Assembly (NCBI RefSeq): GCF_001956045.1
Contig: NZ_MRTH01000016.1
Location: 62,001 to 126,000, forward strand
Source of the DNA: Paenibacillus sp. FSL H7-0331
GTDB lineage: Bacteria > Bacillota > Bacilli > Paenibacillales > NBRC-103111
Direction of reading: 5' to 3'
Length of the DNA: 64,000 nucleotides
This document shows positions 1 to 8,408 of this stretch, piece by piece (the first letter of the stretch is position 1; every line of letters begins with the position of its first letter). The position numbers and the translations under genes are program-made. Under the pieces are notes generated by a model, which was given only the letters and a program-made list of their open reading frames with translations, made no database searches and was not told the DNA's origin.

Positions 1-98
1 CCAGAGGAGATCATGCACACTCGCCGAATGAATATGTACGCATCGATGAAATTCCGTTTCGTACGGCACTGCTCGCTGAGCTTATTGCCCGTTCTTAA
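1..98 (+). CDS. C-terminal end of an M20-like metallopeptidase (partial)
   Basis: Only the last ~31 codons are present; the gene begins before the window. The reading frame starting at base 3 ends at a TAA at 96-98 and contains HSPNEYVRID followed by a helical tail. H-S-P-N-E is typical of the C-terminal metal-site region of M20-family peptidases and deacylases. The family call is from this motif alone, so the substrate cannot be stated. A terminator-like hairpin follows directly. Confidence 0.5.
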   Translation, partial: RGDHAHSPNEYVRIDEIPFRTALLAELIARS

Positions 99-113
99 TA
101 GCTCATTGTATCA

Positions 114-165
114 GAAGAGGTTGTCTCAACAGTAGTTCTTGCTACTGGCGAGGCAGCCTCTTTTA
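114..165 (+). terminator. Rho-independent terminator after the M20-like gene
   Basis: A 12-bp stem pairs AGAGGTTGTCTC (116-127) with GAGGCAGCCTCT (150-161), with two G-U pairs. A second inner stem CAGTAG/CTACTG lies at 130-147, and TTTT follows. From here to base 383 no gene is seen; that stretch presumably holds the promoter of the next gene. Confidence 0.75.
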
Positions 166-383
166 AGTATGTGCAGAGCGGATTTTCAGAAAATAGGGGG
201 CTGATTCGTATTTATAACGATGATTTGTATTATTTCGTGTTAAAGCGGGTATTTTACGGCAAATAAAGCCAATCTATAACGGATAAGGTTTCTTCTCAAT
301 CATTTCCTTTCATGATAAGATGTCACTTAAGTGTTGAGATCCTTAGCACGTTATTTCATTCCAACAGTACAGGTGGTCCATAC

Positions 384-3059
384 ATGCGTTCCATATGGCA
401 AATATACAAAACAGATTGGTTAAATATTTTCAAGGTGCCTACCGGGATTTTTCTGATCATAGCCATTATTTTACTTCCATGCTTATATGATTGGGTAAAT
501 ATTAAATCGGTTTGGGATCCGTACGCCAATACGGAAGGGGTCAAAGTAGCGGTCACGAGCGAGGACCTGGGAACAACTGTTGCGGGGAAGAGCATTAATA
601 TCGGTAAGGAGCTACTGGACAGCTTACACAATAACAAGAAGCTTGGCTGGACCTTCGTCACCAAGGAAGAGGCGGAGAAAGGTCTGGATCGTGGCACCTA
701 TTATGCCAGCATCTTGATACCATCCGACTTTTCCTCCAAAATCACAGGGATTGTCAACGGCAATCTGGAGCGGCCTGAAGTGATCTATAGCGTTAACGAA
801 AAAGTGAATGCAGTCGCACCCAAGATCACTTCATCAGGTGTCTCAGCGATTACCAAGCAGATTAACGAGAATTTTACGGAAGCCGTCAGTGAAGCTTTAC
901 TTACGAAGCTTACAGAAATCGGCATTCAGATCGAGGAGCAACTGCCCACAATTCGTAAGATCGAGACCGGCATCTTTGAACTGGAAGGCAAGCTGCCCGA
1001 GATTCAGGCTGCAGGACAAAAGGTGCTGGAGCTGGAACAGAAGCTGCCCGAGATCCATGACAAGGCGCAAATCATTCTTGAAGTGGAGCAAAAAATTCCC
1101 GAGATCAATCAAGCCGCTCAATATGTTCTGAAAATCCAGCAAAATTGGCCGAAAATCAATGAGGCGCTCTCGGAAATTGTAGTTATTCAGAATAAACTAC
1201 CTGAGATCAAACAGGCCGTCGCCCGAATTCAGGAGCTGGATGATAATTTTGACAAGGTAGCCAATACGATTGCTCTTGCCTCAGATAAAGCGGGTAAGGC
1301 TATCGAGATCGTGACGGCTGCCCAGAATGCTTTGCCACGAATTGCTGAAATCGCTGATGAAGGCACCGCAATCGCCAATGAACTAAACAAGTTTCTTACA
1401 GCCAACGAGGAGACGTTCAAGCTGATTGCTCCGCTGGTTAAGCAAAATTTAACGTTGGCGCAGCAAGCGGCGGATGCCACCACGCTGCTAACAGACAGGC
1501 TGTTGAATATCGATCCGGCTTTGCTGCCAACCGCAGCAGAGGTAACAGCCTTGAAGGACAGGCTATCCACAGTTGTGCGATTGCTGGGACACACCTCATC
1601 GCTGCTTAGCCGAATCAACAGCTATATCCCGGGTCAGCCATTGAATGATCATATAGCGCGGCTGCAAACAATTGAGAAAAATATGAATCTGCAAATCGCA
1701 ATTTTGGGCGCGATCGCAACCGATCTGGAGAATGGGAGAACGCCCCTTAGGGATGCGGTTAAACGCTTGAACGAGCTATCCCAAAATACGAGTGCTGCGT
1801 TAGGGATTATTCTCTCCAAGTACGATAGTGAGATTGTACCCAACCTGACCAAGGGGATCGAAATACTGAAAACCGTTAACGTTACGACCTCCGATATTCT
1901 TCAGACGGCCAAAGGCAAGCTCCCCGATATTAAGGCAATTCTTGAGGACGTGAAGAGTGGACTTGAATTCGGGCAAGCAGAATTGAATAAGATCCAGGAG
2001 CAGCTGCCTCAGATCCGCGCGAAGGTTCATGAAATGGCGCAAGCGCTGCAGAGCAAGACAGAAGCTTTTGAGAAGGCGATTAATATCGCCGCACCGTTTG
2101 TTCAGGATAAGCTCCCTGAAATCGGGGAGAAGCTGGACAAGGCAGCAGCTTTCATCAATAACGATCTGCCTCAGACGGAGGAGGAGCTCGTCAAGCTGGC
2201 CGATTTTGTGCGTAACAAGCTGCCCGAGGTGGAGTCCGGCATCCATAAAGTCGCGGGCTTGGTTCGTGATGATCTGCCTCAACTTGAGCGTGCAATCAGT
2301 CAAGCAGCGGACAAGCTTAGAGAGGTCGAAGCTAACAATCACTTCGCTGATCTGGCCAAGCTGCTGCGTGGGGACATCAAGAAGGAAAGTGAGTTCCTGG
2401 CCAGTCCCGTACAGATCAAAGAGAATCGGAAATACCCGATACCGAATTATGGATCGGCGATGTCACCCTTTTATTGTGTATTATCCTTATGGGTGGGCGC
2501 GACTTTGTTGATTTCGTTATTAAAGTCGGAAGCCGGCAATCCGGAAGGGCGCTATAAGCCCTATCAACTATATTTGGGCCGATTGGCAACCTTCTTGACG
2601 ATTGGGCTGTTTCAGGCATTATGTATCACGCTCGGCGATTTCTTTATTCTACACGCCTATGTGGCAGATAAAATTTGGTTCGTTCTGTTCGCTATGCTGG
2701 TCAGCACTGTATTTGTTACGATAACCTTTACACTCTTGTCCGTCTTTGGCAATGTAGGGAAAGGCATCGCGATCATCTTCATGGTATTCCAATTCTCCAG
2801 CTCGGGAGGAACGTTTCCCATCAGTATGACGACGCCTTTTTTCCAAGCTCTGAATCCATTCATGCCATTCACTTATGCGATTAGTCTGCTGCGAGAAGGG
2901 GTTGGCGGGGTTCTATGGGCAACGGCGCTCAAGGATATTGTTTGCCTGATCGTTATCATTGGTATCAGCCTGTTCGTGGCTCTGGTTCTGAAGCGTCCGC
3001 TCAGTGGTATTATCAAGAAATCGATGGAGAATGCCAAGAAAACGAAAATCATTGATTGA
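384..3059 (+). CDS. YhgE/Pip-family membrane protein with LPEI coiled-coil repeats
   Basis: An 891-residue membrane protein. One N-terminal transmembrane helix follows a conserved YhgE-type opening (MRSIWQIYKTDWLNIFK). A long extracytoplasmic helical region comes next, and about six hydrophobic segments fill the last ~200 residues. Known relatives include the Lactococcus phage-infection protein Pip and B. subtilis YhgE; the domain is shared with type VII secretion/phage-receptor proteins such as YueB. Residues ~187-288 form six tandem 17-residue units beginning LPEI or a variant; ~577-648 form four 18-residue units of the same kind. ATG 384 is chosen over upstream codons because AGGTGG lies 7 nt before it. 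The gene stands alone, with a bidirectional terminator behind it. Its role here is unknown. Confidence 0.88.
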   Translation: MRSIWQIYKTDWLNIFKVPTGIFLIIAIILLPCLYDWVNIKSVWDPYANTEGVKVAVTSEDLGTTVAGKSINIGKELLDSLHNNKKLGWTFVTKEEAEKGLDRGTYYASILIPSDFSSKITGIVNGNLERPEVIYSVNEKVNAVAPKITSSGVSAITKQINENFTEAVSEALLTKLTEIGIQIEEQLPTIRKIETGIFELEGKLPEIQAAGQKVLELEQKLPEIHDKAQIILEVEQKIPEINQAAQYVLKIQQNWPKINEALSEIVVIQNKLPEIKQAVARIQELDDNFDKVANTIALASDKAGKAIEIVTAAQNALPRIAEIADEGTAIANELNKFLTANEETFKLIAPLVKQNLTLAQQAADATTLLTDRLLNIDPALLPTAAEVTALKDRLSTVVRLLGHTSSLLSRINSYIPGQPLNDHIARLQTIEKNMNLQIAILGAIATDLENGRTPLRDAVKRLNELSQNTSAALGIILSKYDSEIVPNLTKGIEILKTVNVTTSDILQTAKGKLPDIKAILEDVKSGLEFGQAELNKIQEQLPQIRAKVHEMAQALQSKTEAFEKAINIAAPFVQDKLPEIGEKLDKAAAFINNDLPQTEEELVKLADFVRNKLPEVESGIHKVAGLVRDDLPQLERAISQAADKLREVEANNHFADLAKLLRGDIKKESEFLASPVQIKENRKYPIPNYGSAMSPFYCVLSLWVGATLLISLLKSEAGNPEGRYKPYQLYLGRLATFLTIGLFQALCITLGDFFILHAYVADKIWFVLFAMLVSTVFVTITFTLLSVFGNVGKGIAIIFMVFQFSSSGGTFPISMTTPFFQALNPFMPFTYAISLLREGVGGVLWATALKDIVCLIVIIGISLFVALVLKRPLSGIIKKSMENAKKTKIID

Positions 3060-3095
3060 TGAAGGTTAACGTATGCGATAAACAAGTTGTCTACG

Positions 3096-3139
3096 ACAAG
3101 AAAGAGGTACACTGCACAGGCAGTATACCTCTTTCTTGT
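3096..3139. terminator. Bidirectional terminator between convergent genes
   Basis: ACAAGAAAGAGGTA and TACCTCTTTCTTGT form a long stem, extended by ACTGC/GCAGT around the loop. It separates the YhgE-like gene from the end of the ECF operon and can serve both strands. Confidence 0.85.
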
Positions 3140-3155
3140 GACCACAGGCATTGGA

Positions 3156-3950
3156 TTATTTCAAAATAGTAAGCGTGAGCAGCACAACGGAAGTTATCAA
3201 AACGAGATAATCCCTAAGCTCGAATCGGTATAATCGAATCGGCGTTCGCCCCTGATCACCAAGGTAGCAACGGGATTCCATCGCTGTTGCCAGATCCTTG
3301 GCGCGAAGAATCGCGAGAACAAACAGAGGTACCAGCATCGGGAGCACTCCGCGAAATCGGGCTAACACGCCTTTACGGTGAAAACCGCCTCCGCGCGCTG
3401 TCTGCGCCTTTTGGATTTTATCAAATTCCTCCAGCAGCAGCGGAAGGAATCTCAAAGCGATGGAAAACATCATGACAGCTTCATGAACGGGTACCTTCCA
3501 CCTTTTAAACACATTCAGCAGCAGTTCCATGCCTTCCGCCAAAATAATAGGCGATGTCGTTCTCACTACGAGAGACAATACGATGACGATTCCGAATATT
3601 TGCTCGCACATCATAATGCCTTTGATTGCCCCGTTGTAAGAAAACTCAATATAGCCCCATTGAATCAGCGTTTCGCCTGGTACTGTGAGCAGCATCGATT
3701 GATAAATCATCGTAGTAGCAAAAAATAACAGGAGTGATAGGATCGTGAAAGCCAACATCCGCCAAGACAGCTTGGCGACAGCCCACAAGACGATCAGCAG
3801 AACAATTTGAATGCTTTTCAGCTCCAAATTGCTGGATAATAAAAGGCCGACTCCAAACAACAATGCGGCTATTATTTTCATTCTCGGATCCCAGCGCTCC
3901 AACCAGGAATCCTTTTTTTGATAAATGAGAAAGCTGGCTACGGAAGACAT
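3156..3950 (-). CDS. ecfT: ECF transporter transmembrane scaffold protein EcfT
   Basis: A 264-residue integral membrane protein. It starts with the typical EcfT segment (SWLERWDPRMKI), followed by several hydrophobic helices. The two Ala-Arg coupling motifs that dock on the ATPases are present as QTARGG and AMESRCY, the second departing from the usual ARG. It joins the S component to the two ATPases in energy-coupling-factor importers. It is the last gene of a five-gene minus-strand operon and overlaps the preceding ATPase gene by 13 nt. Because all ECF parts are encoded together, this is probably a dedicated (group I) importer rather than a shared module. Confidence 0.9.
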   Translation of the reverse strand: MSSVASFLIYQKKDSWLERWDPRMKIIAALLFGVGLLLSSNLELKSIQIVLLIVLWAVAKLSWRMLAFTILSLLLFFATTMIYQSMLLTVPGETLIQWGYIEFSYNGAIKGIMMCEQIFGIVIVLSLVVRTTSPIILAEGMELLLNVFKRWKVPVHEAVMMFSIALRFLPLLLEEFDKIQKAQTARGGGFHRKGVLARFRGVLPMLVPLFVLAILRAKDLATAMESRCYLGDQGRTPIRLYRFELRDYLVLITSVVLLTLTILK

Positions 3951-4843
3951 AGACGTTCCTCCTCCAATGAGCGCTGCTGCTTCTTAAACAGACTAATCAG
4001 TAATGGAGTGACTTCACTGATGTTGTAAGGATGATTGATTTCAATACCGCAGGCTTCCAGTACTAATTCACGCAGCACCAAGGCAGGAGGTTTCTCCCAG
4101 CCCAGTGACGCAAGCAGCGTCGGGTCTGAAAGCAGCGATTGTGGCAAACCGTCCGCAACAATTGTACCGTCCTTGATAATCAACAGCCTTGAAGCGTGCC
4201 CAAGCATTTCTTCAAGCTGATGGCTGACCCATATAATTGTTGTGCCCAGCTCCTTATTGAGACGGTGCAGCATGTCAAACAAAGAGGTTCTGGAAGGATA
4301 ATCCAAACCTGCTGTAGGCTCATCCAGAATGATCAACTCCGGCTCAAGAACCACGACACCGGCAATCGCGACTCTCCGTTTTTCTCCACCGCTTAGCTCA
4401 AAGGGGCTTCGCTCTGCAAAAGCATCATAATCCAGTCCGACCGCTTCCATCGCACGCTTTACTTTAGCTTTCTTCTCCTCAGGCGTAAGCCCGCTGTGAC
4501 GCAGACCAAAGGCAATATCCTCCGCGACCGTTACCGAAAAGAGCTGATGCTCCGGATACTGGAAAATAAATCCAATTCGATCAAAGAGCTCGGGGCGCTT
4601 TGAGGTAAATGGGTTGGTTTGATCCAACAGCACATCTCCAAAGGACGGTTTTAAAAACCCTTTGATCAATTGCATGAAGGTCGATTTGCCTGATCCTGAT
4701 TTGCCAGCGACCGCCAGCATTTCGCCGCTTTGAATGTCAATGTTCACCTGTTGTAATATGCAGGAAATGTCCGTTACTTTGGTTTTCCTGCTGCGCTTCT
4801 CGTAAGTAAATGAGACCTCCGACAGTTCAATATTCATAACCAT
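3938..4843 (-). CDS. ecfA: ECF transporter ATPase (second A subunit)
   Basis: A 301-residue ABC ATPase. Motifs in order: Walker A GKSGSGKST, Q-loop FQYPEHQLF, signature LSGGEKRRVAIAG, Walker B LIILDEPTAGLD, and the switch His in WVSHQ. FQYPEHQLF is the form typical of the EcfA' subunit. It would pair with the product of the upstream ATPase gene to power import. Its start overlaps the end of that gene by 10 nt, consistent with translational coupling. Confidence 0.9.
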   Translation of the reverse strand: MVMNIELSEVSFTYEKRSRKTKVTDISCILQQVNIDIQSGEMLAVAGKSGSGKSTFMQLIKGFLKPSFGDVLLDQTNPFTSKRPELFDRIGFIFQYPEHQLFSVTVAEDIAFGLRHSGLTPEEKKAKVKRAMEAVGLDYDAFAERSPFELSGGEKRRVAIAGVVVLEPELIILDEPTAGLDYPSRTSLFDMLHRLNKELGTTIIWVSHQLEEMLGHASRLLIIKDGTIVADGLPQSLLSDPTLLASLGWEKPPALVLRELVLEACGIEINHPYNISEVTPLLISLFKKQQRSLEEERLCLP

Positions 4844-5655
4844 TTCCTCAATTCCTCAATGCTTGAAGAAACCGATACAGGGACGCCCGCTTTGCGGAGC
4901 GATAGAGCAAGACTTCTTTCGAATGGAAGCTCTAAACCGCAAGAAGTCAAAAGATCTTCATCGGTCAAAATATCATCAGGCTTGCCAATTTGACGGACCC
5001 AACCTTGCTGAAACAAGACGAGGCGATCCGCATCCAGAACCTCCTCCAGGTGATGGGTGATATAAATGATGGCAAAAGGATGTGCCTTACGCGCTGTATG
5101 CAGCGTATCGACAAACTGTCTTCTTGCAATAGGATCGAGCATGGACGTAGACTCATCCAAAATCAGATACCGCGGGGACAGCGCAAGCACGGAAGCCAGC
5201 GCCAATTTTTGCTTTTCCCCACCCGATAATTGGCTGACCAATCGATCCTCCCCCGCGTTTAGTTGAACCAGCTCCAACGTCCATTGAATTCGGTTCTGAA
5301 TATCGTGCTGCGGCCATCCTATGTTGGATAATCCGAAGGCGATATCCTCCCCAACGGTTATTCCCACCTGTTGGTTTTCAGGGTTTTGAAATACAATCTG
5401 TACCGCTCTACGAATCGCAGGAAGCTGCGAAGCGTCCATCGTAGATCGTCCATCCACGGTGATGGTACCTTCCGTTGGCCATTCGATGCCGTTAAGAAGC
5501 TTGGATAAAGACGATTTTCCTGAACCATTAGGACCCAAAAAAGCAACGAATTCATCGGGTGCGATGTCCAGATGGATATTCCGCAAAGCCCATCGATCGG
5601 TTTCACTCCCATAGTAGGAGAAGGAAACATCGCGAATAGAAATCATCGTTTCCAC
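4834..5655 (-). CDS. ecfA: ECF transporter ATPase (first A subunit)
   Basis: A 273-residue ABC ATPase with Walker A GPNGSGKSS, Q-loop FQNPENQQVG, signature LSGGEKQKLALA, Walker B YLILDESTSMLD and switch His in YITHH. The Q-loop form is that of the EcfA1 subunit. The two ATPases plus EcfT and the S protein make a complete ECF importer. The gene begins 10 nt after the desulfidase-like gene. Confidence 0.9.
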   Translation of the reverse strand: METMISIRDVSFSYYGSETDRWALRNIHLDIAPDEFVAFLGPNGSGKSSLSKLLNGIEWPTEGTITVDGRSTMDASQLPAIRRAVQIVFQNPENQQVGITVGEDIAFGLSNIGWPQHDIQNRIQWTLELVQLNAGEDRLVSQLSGGEKQKLALASVLALSPRYLILDESTSMLDPIARRQFVDTLHTARKAHPFAIIYITHHLEEVLDADRLVLFQQGWVRQIGKPDDILTDEDLLTSCGLELPFERSLALSLRKAGVPVSVSSSIEELRKWL

Positions 5656-5665
5656 ACCGCCTTTT

Positions 5666-6196
5666 CTAGTTGTTCAGATCATTTGCTTGCCGCGAAGTGG
5701 CAGATGTTTTCCGATCGGCTGTGATAGGACCGAAAATGCTTTTGTCATCTGTAGGATCAAAGTGTCCTTCTACCGTGTTAGGAATTTGCCAAAAGAAATC
5801 AATATGGACATCTGCTTCGTTAGCCATATCGAGCAGGTCCTGCATAAATACGCCTTTACCCGGATCGCAGGAAGGGCTCCCTGCAATGCCCAGCCCCCCT
5901 ACGATTGTATAGCCGTGATTTTGATAAACCTGTAATTGTTCAATGACTGGAGCGAGTATTTTACGGTTATGCGCATGAAATTCAGGGGTGTCATACTGCT
6001 CGACTGTCATCGGTGGACGCTCAGGTCCGAGAAAAGTGAACTCGGGGCACGGAAGCTGAATAATTCCATAGCCTTGCTCATGGGACCATTCAATGACACT
6101 TGTCATGACCCCATTGCTCCGCGCCAACTCGGCAACTACAGCGTTTTGATTCAGCACGCAGTGAGAAGTTACGATAATTTTCTTATTTCGCTTCAT
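5666..6196 (-). CDS. TudS-related (DUF523-like) putative desulfidase
   Basis: A 176-residue soluble protein. Three cysteines sit in conserved-looking contexts: Cys13 (TSHCVLNQN), Cys50 (QLPCPEF) and Cys110 (GSPSCDPGKG). This matches the layout of TudS-type thiouracil desulfidases, whose three cysteines hold a [4Fe-4S] cluster that removes sulfur from thiolated nucleobases. It resembles the family named after C. difficile CD3072, which is known beside an ECF S component. Here too it lies inside an ECF operon, so the imported compound may carry a thiocarbonyl group (inference). Start ATG 6196 is preferred over GTG 6205 because AAAGGTG lies 6 nt before it. It overlaps the S-component gene. Confidence 0.75.
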   Translation of the reverse strand: MKRNKKIIVTSHCVLNQNAVVAELARSNGVMTSVIEWSHEQGYGIIQLPCPEFTFLGPERPPMTVEQYDTPEFHAHNRKILAPVIEQLQVYQNHGYTIVGGLGIAGSPSCDPGKGVFMQDLLDMANEADVHIDFFWQIPNTVEGHFDPTDDKSIFGPITADRKTSATSRQANDLNN

Positions 6197-6773
6197 GAGA
6201 AGCACCTTTGTTTCTTAGTTTGAAATCCGGGCGTTTCAACAATGATTGGGGAATGCTTTTGATAACGTAATAAATCAGAACAGCGGATAAAATCTTATCA
6301 ATCAGGTTATCGAATAATCTCGGCAAAAAAGCAGAGGCGAACACGCTGGAACCTGCATTTTTAAGCCATAATACGGCAATATCCTGAATTCCGCCCGTCA
6401 ATCCGCCAAATAGGCCTACCGCAATCACTGTTCCTACAACCGGGCAGACGATGCCAAGAATAATACCCGAGATAATGGAATTAAAGAAATTAAATCCGCG
6501 TTTGACGGCGATGAAGCCGACTATAAGCCCGACAAATGCATTAACGAGGGCAAAAGGAATCGATGTATAGGACTTGGTAACACCCAGCACCAAGTTAGTA
6601 AGAATACCTACAAGCGCTCCCCAGAAGGGGCCAAAGATAGCTGCAATAAAGATCGTACCGACGGTATCGAGAAAAAGGAACGGAATTTTCAGGCTGCCAA
6701 TAACAGTGCCTGCGATCACATTGATAGCAACCGCCAACGCACCTAAAGTAATAATTAATGTTTTCTGATTCAT
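6183..6773 (-). CDS. ECF transporter S component, substrate unknown (CD3073-like)
   Basis: A 196-residue hydrophobic protein with about six membrane helices (opening with TLIITLGALAVAINVIAGT). It has the size and composition of an ECF substrate-binding S component. It is the first gene of the operon S, desulfidase, A, A', T. The combination with a TudS-like protein matches the C. difficile CD3072/CD3073 arrangement from memory. The ligand cannot be read from sequence; a sulfur-containing nucleobase or related small molecule is a reasonable guess. AGGTAG lies just before the ATG. Confidence 0.78.
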   Translation of the reverse strand: MNQKTLIITLGALAVAINVIAGTVIGSLKIPFLFLDTVGTIFIAAIFGPFWGALVGILTNLVLGVTKSYTSIPFALVNAFVGLIVGFIAVKRGFNFFNSIISGIILGIVCPVVGTVIAVGLFGGLTGGIQDIAVLWLKNAGSSVFASAFLPRLFDNLIDKILSAVLIYYVIKSIPQSLLKRPDFKLRNKGASHEAK

Positions 6774-6957
6774 GCAAGAACTACCTCCAAGGATTCAATT
6801 AATAAAAACAGAACTTTCTATTAAGTAGAACGTCACGCTTTAATAGTGAATCCAGATTCCCCCTTTGTACATAAACGAGACAACATTTTGGCGCCTTACG
6901 AATGTTACCTACCGACGAATAAAACCAAGTTAGTTTATAGTATTACTATAAGTATTC
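6774..6957 (-). promoter_or_regulatory. Unassigned ~180-nt 5' leader of the ECF operon
   Basis: Between the candidate promoter and the S-component ATG lies a leader too long for a plain untranslated region. In RNA sense it holds a TATAGTAATACTATA hairpin, an AACATT...AATGTT stem around a GGCGCC loop, and an AAAGGGGGAAT stretch. I could not match it to a riboswitch class I know (purine, preQ1, TPP, FMN, cobalamin). No terminator stem is obvious, so any control would more likely act on translation. Confidence 0.35.
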
Positions 6958-6985
6958 ATTGTATGTTTTATTTTCGATAAGTCAA
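6958..6985 (-). promoter_or_regulatory. Candidate sigma-A promoter of the ECF operon
   Basis: On the minus strand, -35 TTGACT (6980-6985) and -10 TACAAT (6958-6963) are separated by 16 bp within an A+T-rich stretch. This would place the transcript start about 175 nt before the S-component gene. Confidence 0.55.
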
Positions 6986-7042
6986 TATGCTTTTCAAAAA
7001 ATAATTAAATAAATTCAGATTTACAACGATTACGTACAACGC

Positions 7043-7084
7043 AAAAAAGGAACCTGCCCCGGCTTGAGTGGCAAAGCTCCTTTC
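7043..7084 (-). terminator. Rho-independent terminator of the reductase-like gene
   Basis: Read on the minus strand, GGAGCTTTGCC pairs with GGCAGGTTCC (one bulge), flanked by AAA and followed by a run of T. It ends the 7105-7677 transcript. Confidence 0.7.
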
Positions 7085-7104
7085 ATTTTTGTAGATTTAA
7101 TTCT

Positions 7105-7677
7105 TCAAGGACCCTTTGTAGCAATTCTATAGTGAAGCACTACGATTCCGGAATCAAAATGCTTGGTTTCCAACAATACGAGCTTCATTTCTTTGACATC
7201 TTTAAATAGCGGTTTTCCCGTTCCTATAACAACCGGCGTTGCAACGATCAAGAGCTCATCAATCAATCCTTCATTGGCAAGCTGCTGCACAATCGTACCA
7301 CTGCCAAATATAGTCATATCAGCGCCTTTTTCTTGCTTTAACTTCCTTACTTCCTCGGCCAAATTACCGTGGAACAGCTTCGAATTCTCCCAGGTAACCT
7401 CTTTCAAAGTTTTTGAAAAAACCACTTTGGTCATCTGATTTAATTCATTCGCCATGATCCGAGCTCCCTCAGATGCATGAGGGTCCCTCGCTACATGAGG
7501 CCAATAATTTTCGAACATTTGATAAGTAGCCTTGCCAAATAGGATCGTATCCGGGTTCATCATCTCATGAGCGGCTTTATCGACTGCTGGGTCATGGATA
7601 AACCAATCCACCTCTCCGTTTGGACCCGCAAAATAGCCATCGATAGAGACACTATTGAACACGATAACCTTTCTCAT
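7105..7677 (-). CDS. Dihydrofolate reductase-like (RibD C-terminal domain) protein
   Basis: A 190-residue protein with the opening VIVFNSVSIDGYFAGPNGEVDWF, characteristic of the RibD C-terminal/DHFR-like fold family. A later MTIFGSGTIVQQLANEGLIDEL segment resembles the family's NADPH-binding region. Members are NADPH-linked reductases, mostly of unknown substrate (B. subtilis YyaP/YwjB type). AAGGAGG precedes the ATG. The gene stands alone, divergent from the acetyltransferase gene, so its role is undefined. Confidence 0.85.
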   Translation of the reverse strand: MRKVIVFNSVSIDGYFAGPNGEVDWFIHDPAVDKAAHEMMNPDTILFGKATYQMFENYWPHVARDPHASEGARIMANELNQMTKVVFSKTLKEVTWENSKLFHGNLAEEVRKLKQEKGADMTIFGSGTIVQQLANEGLIDELLIVATPVVIGTGKPLFKDVKEMKLVLLETKHFDSGIVVLHYRIATKGP

Positions 7678-7846
7678 ATTGCTTGCCTCCTTATGCTCAC
7701 TGTCCTGTCAGTTAGGCTCAGTCCGATATCTGTCGAATCTGTCTATTCCTATTTTAGCATGCACAAGAAGAAGAGGGTTCTTATAGATTGCTACTTATTA
7801 TGTTAAAATAAGGAAGATAATATTCTGCTAATTAGAGGTGATTGTA

Positions 7847-8356
7847 TTGGCTGATGAAGTGAAAATCGAACAAGTACTTTCGATAGAAGAACATAAAAGT
7901 GAGCTTTCGGAGCTGCTGAACCGGGTAGTAGAAGAGGGGGCATCGATTGGTTTTTTGCCTCCATTGAAGCTTTCTGAGGCGACTCGTTATTGGGAAAACG
8001 TATTAAGTCCTGAGGTGATCTTATTTATCGCTACAACAAACAATCGGGTAGTGGGTAGTGTCCAGTTACATTTATGTACGAAGCAGAATGGCGACCATAG
8101 AGCGGAAATTGCCAAATTGATGACCCATCCCGAGTATCGACGTCATGGTATTGGCCGGTTGCTCATGAACAAGGCCGAAGGAAGAGCCAGGCAGGAAGGC
8201 AGGTCGCTATTGGTTCTCGATACAAGAGAAGGAGATCCGTCCAATCTCCTGTATGCTTCCATAGGTTATATTCAAGCTGGACGGATTCCAGAATATGCGA
8301 GGTCTGCCACTGGGGAATTACACGCAACGATCTATTATTATAAAAGCTTTAGTTAA
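7847..8356 (+). CDS. GNAT-family N-acetyltransferase
   Basis: A 169-residue protein with the GNAT core. AEIAKLMTHPEYRRHGIGRLL contains the acetyl-CoA pyrophosphate loop (R-x-x-G-x-G-like), and the C-terminal strand has LYASIGYIQAGRIP. The acceptor is unknown. An in-frame GTG at 7838 exists, but AGAGGTG at 7834-7840 places the start at TTG 7847 (M-A-D-E-V). Confidence 0.85.
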   Translation: MADEVKIEQVLSIEEHKSELSELLNRVVEEGASIGFLPPLKLSEATRYWENVLSPEVILFIATTNNRVVGSVQLHLCTKQNGDHRAEIAKLMTHPEYRRHGIGRLLMNKAEGRARQEGRSLLVLDTREGDPSNLLYASIGYIQAGRIPEYARSATGELHATIYYYKSFS

Positions 8357-8408
8357 GTCTGCGCGGCTGAAGAAAGTGCGATCTAACGGGAATAATAGTG
8401 TAATTGTA

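Noticed and set aside
1800..2342. 180-residue minus-strand open frame inside the YhgE-like gene
   Set aside because: Antisense shadow of the repetitive coiled-coil coding region; no start signal and the plus-strand gene is clear.
6774..6957. Purine, preQ1, TPP or FMN riboswitch
   Set aside because: Conserved core sequences of these classes were looked for by eye and not found; kept only as an unclassified leader.
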